NCBI GenBank assembly: GCA_045535635.1
Contig: JAZSLZ010000001.1
Location: 1 to 8,816, forward strand
Origin: RGIG8700 sp045535635
GTDB taxonomy: Bacteria > Bacillota > Clostridia > RGIG6154
Reading direction: 5' to 3'
DNA length: 8,816 nucleotides
The notes below the pieces were generated by a model. That model searched no databases. It was not told the DNA's origin and saw only the letters and a list, made by a program, of their open reading frames with translations. This document shows positions 1-5,236 of the stretch, one piece after another. Within the stretch, counting starts at the first letter, position 1. Each line of letters starts with the position of its first letter. A program made the translations under genes and the position numbers.

Positions 1-153
1 AAATTCCTCTGTCATACCGCATCCGTTATCTTTGATTTCTATGGTAAGAAGATTTTTTGATTCATCTTCTGTTACATAAATTTCAATTAAGCTTGCGTTT
101 GCCTTAACGGAATTTTTTGCTATATCAAGTATGTGTAATGATAGTTCTTTCAT
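1..153 (-). CDS. ATP-binding protein of the GHKL/histidine-kinase ATPase fold, N-terminal 51 residues only
   Basis: This is the 5' end of a gene that runs off the left edge; only 51 codons are visible and no stop is reached. The peptide starts MKELSLHILDIAKNS. It has an N-box-like segment with D10 and N14 (the asparagine would coordinate Mg-ATP) and, after a beta-strand-like stretch, a G1-box DNGCGM at residues 42-47. This is the layout of the HATPase_c fold of sensor kinases and anti-sigma kinases, without room for a DHp or sensor domain in front. Where many members have a glutamate as general base, D10 stands here, so phosphotransfer is uncertain. The ATG at 153 lies 9 bases after the PHP gene's TAG, and an AGGT ribosome binding site overlaps that stop, so it is probably the seventh gene of the operon. 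The fold is secure from two boxes; the partner and activity are unknown. Confidence 0.8.
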   Translation of the reverse strand, partial: MKELSLHILDIAKNSVKANASLIEIYVTEDESKNLLTIEIKDNGCGMTEEF

Positions 154-162
154 ATATAATAC

Positions 163-855
163 CTATTTGAAAATATCTTTTATATCATCAATATCAAGAA
201 AAGCTTCTTTAATTGATATATCTTCCAGATAATGCGCATCTGAATTTCTGAAAATATTATATCTTCTTAAATCAGCTCTTGCATTAAGGTAGGATTCAAT
301 ATCAGTTGTAGCCTTTGATATTTCAATATTTTTAATATCAAGATCATCAGGAATAAAACCAAGGTTTGTAAGCACACTGTATGAATGTCTGTCCACATGG
401 GCAGGAATGAACAATCCACCTGCTGATTTAACAAGATCAAATAAATCTTCAAGAGCAAGGCTTGTTGGAGAAATAAGAAGCTTCTCCTCATAGCCGATTA
501 TATTGTCCTCTTTGTCCATATAAATCTGCTCTCCAAAAATATCTGGTCTGTTTTTAATATCAGGCAACTTTTTGTAAACTTCCTTAGCCACATCTTCCGC
601 TATATCTATTGAAGGATAAAGCGTTAAAATATGAACTTCTTCTGAGGTTTCAACCTCCATGCCCGGAATAACATTCACTCCGCAGTTTTTCCCCGCTTCT
701 GTTGCAGCTCTCACATTTCCAACACAGTTATGATCCGAAACTGCAATAGTATCAAGTCCTGAAATTGCTGCCATATTCACTATATTATTCGGCGTCATAT
801 CCTTATCACCGCAAGGTGATAACGCCGAGTGAATATGGAAATCATAATAAATCAT
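163..855 (-). CDS. PHP-domain metal-dependent phosphoesterase-like protein
   Basis: This 230-residue protein is a stand-alone PHP (polymerase and histidinol phosphatase) domain, a TIM-barrel-like hydrolase that binds two or three metal ions and usually cleaves phosphoesters. The expected ligand motifs are present in order: HIH (H7, H9), SDH (D41, H42), GMEVE (E67, E69), VHIL (H75), AHVDR (H153, D155) and NSDAH (D206, H208). The metal site therefore looks complete and the enzyme is probably active. There is no polymerase, signal peptide or membrane segment, so it should be cytosolic. Its ATG shares one base with the stop of the upstream DRTGG-like gene (TAATG), which suggests translational coupling; the ribosome binding site is weak. 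Its place in a hydrogenase-linked operon suggests a role with that system, perhaps turning over a nucleotide or phosphorylated product, but the substrate is not known. The family call is firm; the role is inference. Confidence 0.88.
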   Translation of the reverse strand: MIYYDFHIHSALSPCGDKDMTPNNIVNMAAISGLDTIAVSDHNCVGNVRAATEAGKNCGVNVIPGMEVETSEEVHILTLYPSIDIAEDVAKEVYKKLPDIKNRPDIFGEQIYMDKEDNIIGYEEKLLISPTSLALEDLFDLVKSAGGLFIPAHVDRHSYSVLTNLGFIPDDLDIKNIEISKATTDIESYLNARADLRRYNIFRNSDAHYLEDISIKEAFLDIDDIKDIFK

Positions 856-1190
856 TATATTGTACCCACAAGCTTTTCTGCAAGTTCATACGCAGTAAGC
901 TCACTCGAAAGTATTATAATATCCTGACTGTTTGCTTTATCTATAATGCTTTGTTCAACCTTAACGCTTTCACAAAGAATTATACAGGCAACATCTGCAA
1001 GAGCCGCAACTGCAACAATGTTGATATTGTTCATAATTGTTATCCACACATTGTCTGCCTGAGCTCTTCCCATTACCCAGCTTAAAAGGTCACCAATATA
1101 GCAACCATTTATTTCTCTGTCTTCGTAGTCTGTTTTTGTAACTACTGTAAGGTTAAGTTTTTCTGTTAATTCGGATACTTTCATAATCAT
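855..1190 (-). CDS. small DRTGG-like domain protein (second copy)
   Basis: This protein of about 111 residues resembles the small DRTGG-domain proteins that accompany [FeFe]-hydrogenase genes in Clostridia; the domain is best known as a regulatory domain fused to other enzymes. The visible signature is NGCYIGDLLSWVMG near residue 28, followed by a hydrophobic strand-rich core and the C-terminal stretch IIILSSELTAYELAEKL. The same landmarks occur in the gene at 2952-3311 (GCDLMSDVLAFV and ITILSTEYPLYLSCGKL), so the two are diverged paralogues. It has no catalytic motif and no membrane segment. The start is uncertain: an in-frame TTG at 1196 and ATGs at 1190 and 1184 all give nearly the same protein, and no strong ribosome binding site separates them. 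I chose 1190; MKVSEL from 1184 is equally likely. It follows the hydrogenase homologue by 13 bases and overlaps the PHP start by one base. The ligand is unknown. Confidence 0.8.
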   Translation of the reverse strand: MIMKVSELTEKLNLTVVTKTDYEDREINGCYIGDLLSWVMGRAQADNVWITIMNNINIVAVAALADVACIILCESVKVEQSIIDKANSQDIIILSSELTAYELAEKLVGTI

Positions 1191-1203
1191 TACCAAGACT
1201 TTC

Positions 1204-2481
1204 TTATGAATTATCTTTCAACTCATCAAGTTTTTTTACCATCTCGCTGAGTTTATCTTTAAGAATGAAAACACATTCATCTTCATGATTGAAGCCTCTT
1301 ACTATATCCTCTGCAAAAGCAAGACATGTTGGTGAACCGCAGGATCCGCAGTCGAGCTTTGGAAGTCTGTCGTAAATTTCATCAAGCTGTTCCATCTTCT
1401 GCATAGCAACCTCAAAATCCTCATCAAGCTTTGAGTGTTGTCTGGCTTCAACCTCTTTTTGCCACTTAAGTCCTTCAGTATCAACCTCTATATTCTTTAC
1501 CGGAAGGTTTTTAACCTTCTTGGACTGAAGTGCAATTCTTCTTGTTGCAACAAAAGAATTTGCTATACACAAAGCACCTCCGGCACATCCGTTAAGACAA
1601 GCTGAAAACTCTATGAATTCAACGGCATTTAGTTTACCGTATTCAACTTCTTCAAGCACTTTAATAACGTTGTGAATTCCGTCAACTGCTATGTAATCTT
1701 CAACACCTGTACCTCTGCACTCTCCGCCGCTTCTAGCCCAGAAAATTCCTTCGCTTCCTGAAACCGCAAGATTTTTTTCTTCTTCGATTTTCTCAATAAG
1801 AGGATATATCTTTGCAAAGGCATCTTTAAGTGCTATAGCACCTGAAACGCTTGATTTTTCCACAGTTAACGGTGCTTTTATGCTGGTAACTTTCGCAGGA
1901 CAAGGAGTAATAAAGAAAACTCCTATTTCGTCATCTTTAAGGCCTGTTTTTTTAATAGCTTCTTCTCTTGCAAGTCTTGCCGCCGCTTCCATTGGCGAAA
2001 TAAGTGGCAATATGTTTTCAAGTAAATTGGGGAATCTTTCACGAATAAGTCTTAATACTGCCGGACAAGCCGAGCTTATAACCGGTTTTTTACACTTTCC
2101 TTCGGCTAAAATCTGTCTTGTTGCTGCACTGACATACTCAGCTCCCCTTGCAACTTCAAAAACATCATCAAAGCCGATTTTTATAAAACCGTTTAATATT
2201 TTATTAACACTTATCTCTGAAGAAAACTGACTGTAAAAGGTCGGTGCAGGCATTGCTATATTATGCTTGAATTTCTTAAGCATATCAAAGCTGTCCGTCG
2301 TAACATTTTTTGCATGAGACTGACACACTCTTACGCACTCACCACAGTCAATACATCTTTCTTTTATAATTTTGGCTTTACCGTTTTGTACTCTTATTGC
2401 TTCTGTAGGACAACGAGTGATACAATTGGTGCAACCAAGACATCTATCTTTTTCCAGAGTAACCGAATGGAAATAATCCAT
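1204..2481 (-). CDS. [FeFe]-hydrogenase large-subunit homologue, probably sensory (HydS/group D-like)
   Basis: The product is an iron-sulfur protein of about 425 residues with three parts. Residues 10-60 form a two-[4Fe-4S] ferredoxin domain (C14, C17, C20, C24; C43, C46, C49, C53). The H-cluster domain follows, with L1 SSACP (C139), L2 TPCPAK (C194, K197) and L3 SACLNGC (C295, C299), so all four H-cluster cysteines are kept. A C-terminal [4Fe-4S] motif of RnfB/corrinoid-protein type (PF04060-like) has C378, C381, C386 and C403. Compared with catalytic enzymes such as Clostridium CpI, the proton-transfer cysteine before the first H-cluster cysteine is alanine (A138), the L2 glutamate is serine (S200), and the L2 and L3 methionines are Thr192 and Ser293. 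Such losses are typical of putative sensory hydrogenases; no PAS domain is present. I chose the ATG at 2481 (MDYFHSVTLEKDRC) because an AGAAGGA ribosome binding site precedes it. An in-frame TTG at 2562 has none. The family is certain; the sensory role is inferred. Confidence 0.9.
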   Translation of the reverse strand: MDYFHSVTLEKDRCLGCTNCITRCPTEAIRVQNGKAKIIKERCIDCGECVRVCQSHAKNVTTDSFDMLKKFKHNIAMPAPTFYSQFSSEISVNKILNGFIKIGFDDVFEVARGAEYVSAATRQILAEGKCKKPVISSACPAVLRLIRERFPNLLENILPLISPMEAAARLAREEAIKKTGLKDDEIGVFFITPCPAKVTSIKAPLTVEKSSVSGAIALKDAFAKIYPLIEKIEEEKNLAVSGSEGIFWARSGGECRGTGVEDYIAVDGIHNVIKVLEEVEYGKLNAVEFIEFSACLNGCAGGALCIANSFVATRRIALQSKKVKNLPVKNIEVDTEGLKWQKEVEARQHSKLDEDFEVAMQKMEQLDEIYDRLPKLDCGSCGSPTCLAFAEDIVRGFNHEDECVFILKDKLSEMVKKLDELKDNS

Positions 2482-2491
2482 ATTATCACAG

Positions 2492-2498
2492 TCCTTCT
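2492..2498 (-). promoter_or_regulatory. ribosome binding site deciding the start of the hydrogenase homologue
   Basis: The minus strand reads AGAAGGA ten bases before the ATG at 2481. No comparable site precedes the alternative in-frame TTG at 2562. The 2481 start also places the first ferredoxin cysteine at residue 14, the usual position for this family. The 10-base spacing is slightly long. Confidence 0.6.
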
Positions 2499-2548
2499 GC
2501 CCACATATTTGTCTTACTTTCCTGTCCGTAGGCAAACAGGAGACATTT

Positions 2549-2959
2549 TTAAAGGTTAACAATCAATGTGATTGTTGTTCCCTTTCCTGGTGCTGTATCA
2601 ATAAGCATATCATCTGTATATCTTTTGATGTTCGGCAATCCCATTCCGGCACCAAATCCCAACTCTCTTATTTTATCACCTGCAGTAGAGTATCCCTCCT
2701 GCATTGCAAGGTCAAGATTTGCAATTCCCGGTCCCTGATCCTTAAAGGTTACAGAAATTTTGCCCGGCAGAACCTCTGCCTCACACTCGCCTCCGCCACC
2801 GTGTATGATGGTGTTTATTTCCGCCTCATACATAGCGATTGAAACTCTTCTGATAACCTCCGGTGAAATACCAAGCTTTTTCATAACTGATTTAAAGTTA
2901 CTTGAAGCTTCACCTGCTAAGGAAAAATCTTCGCCTGAAATTATATACTTTTTAGTCAT
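2549..2959 (-). CDS. RsbW/SpoIIAB-like ATP-binding protein (possible serine kinase)
   Basis: This 136-residue protein is a single-domain GHKL ATPase of the anti-sigma-factor kinase type. The N-box YEAEINTIIHG contains E45 and N49, spaced like the general-base glutamate and Mg-binding asparagine of SpoIIAB (E46, N50). The G1 box is DQGPG at 74-78, the lid and G2 region GFGAGMGLPNIK at 101-112, and the closing GTT at 127-129. The ATP site therefore looks intact. In RsbW and SpoIIAB this fold binds a sigma factor and phosphorylates an STAS-domain antagonist; neither partner is encoded in the window. The start overlaps the upstream DRTGG-like gene's stop by 8 bases (ATGACTAA), with AGGAA seven bases ahead, so the two are probably translated together. 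The location suggests it acts on, or is controlled by, the neighbouring hydrogenase-type sensor. The fold is well supported; kinase activity and target are inferred. Confidence 0.88.
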   Translation of the reverse strand: MTKKYIISGEDFSLAGEASSNFKSVMKKLGISPEVIRRVSIAMYEAEINTIIHGGGGECEAEVLPGKISVTFKDQGPGIANLDLAMQEGYSTAGDKIRELGFGAGMGLPNIKRYTDDMLIDTAPGKGTTITLIVNL

Positions 2960-3311
2960 TGCAGTTTCCTCTTAAGCCTTCGCTGTAAAGCTTACCACAA
3001 GAAAGATAAAGAGGATATTCTGTTGAAAGGATTGTTATTCCCTTTTCCTTTGCAAGTTCAATAACATCTTCAGGTGGAACCTTTCCTCTTACGAAGCAAA
3101 CCGCCACAATATCCATCATTTCTGCGGTACGGATAACCTGAGAATTGATAAGACCTGTTAAAAGCAATGACTGATCTTTAACAAAAGCAAGAACATCACT
3201 CATAAGGTCACAACCACAAGCTGTGTGAATATCTTTTTCAGATAAAGCTTTTTCATCTTCTCCGCTTAAAACTTCAGCATTTAAAAGTTTTTTGATATCA
3301 GATAATAGCAT
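2952..3311 (-). CDS. small DRTGG-like domain protein (first copy)
   Basis: This 119-residue protein belongs to the small DRTGG-domain family found beside hydrogenase genes. Recognisable landmarks are ACGCDLMSDVLAFV (about residues 31-44), a hydrophobic core, and ITILSTEYPLYLSCGKL toward the C-terminus. It has several cysteines (in ACGCD, AVCF, LSCGK and GNC), more than its paralogue at 855-1190, but no standard iron-sulfur motif. There is no signal peptide or transmembrane helix. The ATG at 3311 has a strong AAGGAG site eight bases upstream that overlaps the NuoE-like gene's TAA (TAAGGAG). Its 3' end overlaps the kinase-like gene by 8 bases. DRTGG domains are thought to be regulatory and perhaps bind ligands; no ligand can be read from the sequence. 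The family call rests on pattern and context, so confidence is moderate to high. Confidence 0.82.
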   Translation of the reverse strand: MLLSDIKKLLNAEVLSGEDEKALSEKDIHTACGCDLMSDVLAFVKDQSLLLTGLINSQVIRTAEMMDIVAVCFVRGKVPPEDVIELAKEKGITILSTEYPLYLSCGKLYSEGLRGNCND

Positions 3312-3323
3312 ATTGTTTGCTCC

Positions 3324-3818
3324 TTAATCGTTATATTTAGCAAGAATATCGTCTACATCATCAACAGTAAGACGACCATATACATCTTCGTTTACTGTGA
3401 GAACCGGTGCAAGTCCACAAGCTCCGATACATCTTGTAGCTTCAATTGAGAACTTACCGTCTGGTGTACATTCACCAACATCAATTCCAAGTCTCTGTTT
3501 AAATTTTTCGATTATATCGCCTGAACCTTTAACATAACAAGCTGTTCCGAGGCAAACCGCGATATTATATTTTCCCTTTGGATAGAGAGAAAACTGTGCA
3601 TAAAAGGTTACAACGCCGTAAACTTTTGAAAGCGGTATGTTAAGACCTTCCGCAATCATTGTCTGAACTTCAATAGGCAAATAACCATAGATTTCCTGAG
3701 CTTCGTGAAGTACAGGAATCAACGCACCTCTTGATTCTTTGTGTTTTGCGATAACTTCCATAAGTTTCGCTTCCTGCTCTTTAGTTCCGTTAAATGCAGG
3801 TACCTGTTTTTCTGACAT
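3324..3818 (-). CDS. nuoE: NuoE-like [2Fe-2S] thioredoxin-fold subunit of a hydrogenase/NADH dehydrogenase module
   Basis: The 164-residue product is a NuoE/HydC/HndA-type subunit. A helical N-terminal region (about 10-80, including GALIPVLHEAQEIYGYLP) precedes a thioredoxin-like ferredoxin domain. The four [2Fe-2S] ligands lie in CLGTACYVKG and, about 40 residues later, CIGACGLAP, the standard C-x4-C and C-x3-C pattern. The length matches the family's usual 150-170. In respiratory complex I and in NAD-linked or bifurcating [FeFe]-hydrogenases this subunit passes electrons together with the flavin-bearing NuoF/HydB subunit. No other complex I gene is present, and the next genes are hydrogenase-linked, so a soluble hydrogenase is more likely than complex I. 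It is the first gene of the operon; a strong AAAGGGGG site sits seven bases before the ATG. NuoF and HydA are not in the window and probably lie beyond its left edge. The family is certain; the exact complex is inferred. Confidence 0.92.
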   Translation of the reverse strand: MSEKQVPAFNGTKEQEAKLMEVIAKHKESRGALIPVLHEAQEIYGYLPIEVQTMIAEGLNIPLSKVYGVVTFYAQFSLYPKGKYNIAVCLGTACYVKGSGDIIEKFKQRLGIDVGECTPDGKFSIEATRCIGACGLAPVLTVNEDVYGRLTVDDVDDILAKYND

Positions 3819-3857
3819 TTTTATGCCCCCTTTATTATAATTGCATTAACACTTGAC

Positions 3858-3866
3858 ATTATATCA
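3858..3866 (-). promoter_or_regulatory. extended -10 promoter of the hydrogenase-linked operon
   Basis: The minus strand reads TGATATAAT here: a perfect -10 hexamer (3863 down to 3858) with the extended TGn element. No good -35 is found; TAGCTT at the 17-base spacing is poor, which the extended -10 could offset. Transcription would start near 3851, giving a leader of about 33 bases before the ATG at 3818. It is the only convincing promoter before the left gene cluster. Confidence 0.6.
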
Positions 3867-3961
3867 CAAATATATACAAAAAGCTATACTTTACATAAAA
3901 TAAAATCATTATATTTTTATAATTTTGTGCGGTTTTAACATATTTTTCCGTAAATATGATA

Positions 3962-3994
3962 AATGTGCAACCCCACATTGTAAGATTGCACATT
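3962..3994 (-). terminator. hairpin downstream of tyrS, possible weak terminator
   Basis: AATGTGCAA (3962-3970) and TTGCACATT (3986-3994) form a perfect 9-bp stem with a 15-base loop, starting 5 bases after the tyrS stop. On the tyrS strand the stem is followed by an AT-rich tract but not a clean run of T, and the loop is long, so it is not a textbook intrinsic terminator. Its position between two transcription units supports a termination or 3'-end-protecting role. Confidence 0.35.
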
Positions 3995-3999
3995 ATTTA

Positions 4000-5217
4000 T
4001 TATTCAATTACTATTTTATAGTGTTTCTTCTTACCTACTCTAACAACAGGATCGCCGTTTGCGAAGTCGTTTTCAGAGAGTTTAAAGTCAATGGCTTCAA
4101 CACGGGCATCATTTGCATAAACGCCGCCTTGCTGAATAAGTCTTCTTCCTTCACCCTTTGAAGGAATTGCTTTACCTTCTGCAAGAATATCAATAAGTGG
4201 TTTTTCAAGGTCAGCTTTTGAGATTGTAATAGTTGGAGCATTTGCATCTGCCGCACCTTTTGTAAAGAGTGCTTCTGCAGCCGCTTTTGCTTTGTTTGCT
4301 TCTTCTTCACCGTGAACGATTTTTGTGATTTCATAAGCAAGAATTGCTTTTACTTCATTAAGCTGAGCACCTTCATAGCTTTCATATTTTTTAAGTTCTT
4401 CAACAGGAATAAATGTGAAGATCTTAATAAGCTTGTTAACATCGTTATCTGCAACATTTCTCCAGTACTGATAGAACTCATAAGGTGTGCATTTTTCTGC
4501 GTCAAGCCAAAGAGCTCCCTTTTCTGTTTTACCCATTTTCTTACCTTCAGATGTTGTAAGAAGCTGCATTGTAAGACCATATACCTCTTTACCCTGGAAT
4601 TTTCTTACAAGGTCAATACCGCCTAAGATGTTTGACCACTGGTCATCACCGCCAACTTCAAGGTTACAACCATATTCTCTGTTAAGCTGTAAGAAGTCAT
4701 AGCTTTGCATAAGCATATAGTTAAACTCAATGAATGAAAGGCCTTTTTCAAGTCTTGTCTGAAAGCATTTTGCACGGAGCATTTCATTTACAGAGAAATG
4801 AACACCAACCTCTCTTAAGAACTCAATATAGTTAAGTTTTAAGAGCCAGTCTCCGTTATCAACCATAATTGCTTTTCCATCTGAAAAGTCAATAAATCTT
4901 GAAAGCTGCTGCTTGAATTTTGCGCAGTTAGCCTCAATTTCAGGTCTGCCCATAATTCTTCTCATATCTGTTTTGCCTGTAGGATCGCCAACCATAACAG
5001 TACCGCCACCAATAAGTGCGATAACCTTGTTACCTGCATCCTGAAGATGCTTCATTGCTATCATAACTAAAAGATGACCAACATGAAGGCTATCCGCTGT
5101 AGGATCAAAACCAACATAAAAGGTTGCTTTACCGTTATCGATAAGCTCTTTTATTTTTTCTTCATTTGTCATCTGTGCAAGCATACCTCTTGCGCGTAAT
5201 TCTTCAAATTTACTCAT
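4000..5217 (-). CDS. tyrS: tyrosyl-tRNA synthetase (TyrRS)
   Basis: This cytosolic class I synthetase charges tRNA-Tyr with tyrosine using ATP. At 405 residues it has normal bacterial length. The HIGH-type signature HVGH is at 45-48 within FDPTADSLHVGHLL, the tyrosine-site motif GGDDQW at 189-194, and the KMSKS loop appears as KMGKT at 227-231. An S4-type RNA-binding domain occupies about 340-405 (GEGRRLIQQGGVYAND). All catalytic landmarks are present, so it should be active. The ATG at 5217 is preceded by AAGGGG and lies 19 bases after the hisS stop, with no promoter or leader between them; the two synthetases are therefore probably co-transcribed. The 19-base spacer cannot hold a T-box. The protein ends HYKIVIE and is followed by a hairpin. 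Confidence 0.97.
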   Translation of the reverse strand: MSKFEELRARGMLAQMTNEEKIKELIDNGKATFYVGFDPTADSLHVGHLLVMIAMKHLQDAGNKVIALIGGGTVMVGDPTGKTDMRRIMGRPEIEANCAKFKQQLSRFIDFSDGKAIMVDNGDWLLKLNYIEFLREVGVHFSVNEMLRAKCFQTRLEKGLSFIEFNYMLMQSYDFLQLNREYGCNLEVGGDDQWSNILGGIDLVRKFQGKEVYGLTMQLLTTSEGKKMGKTEKGALWLDAEKCTPYEFYQYWRNVADNDVNKLIKIFTFIPVEELKKYESYEGAQLNEVKAILAYEITKIVHGEEEANKAKAAAEALFTKGAADANAPTITISKADLEKPLIDILAEGKAIPSKGEGRRLIQQGGVYANDARVEAIDFKLSENDFANGDPVVRVGKKKHYKIVIE

Positions 5218-5236
5218 ATTTATAACCCCTTACCAA

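Noticed and set aside
2482..2562. TTG at 2562 as the start of the hydrogenase homologue
   Set aside because: No ribosome binding site precedes it, it overlaps the kinase-like gene, and the ATG at 2481 has AGAAGGA and the family-typical N-terminus.
3853..3878. Plus-strand promoter: TTGACA at 3853-3858 followed by TATACA at 3873-3878
   Set aside because: The spacing is 14 bases, too short, and no plus-strand gene with coding character follows; the same bases are better read as the minus-strand -10 region.
3925..4161. Plus-strand open frame of 78 codons partly in the intergenic region
   Set aside because: Two thirds lie antisense to tyrS, its sequence matches no family I know, and no ribosome binding site or promoter suits it.
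765..4626. Plus-strand and alternate-frame open frames of 60-125 codons (for example 1880-2230, 4312-4626)
   Set aside because: They lie wholly or almost wholly opposite strongly conserved genes, show no recognisable domain and lack convincing ribosome binding sites; they are shadows of the real genes.
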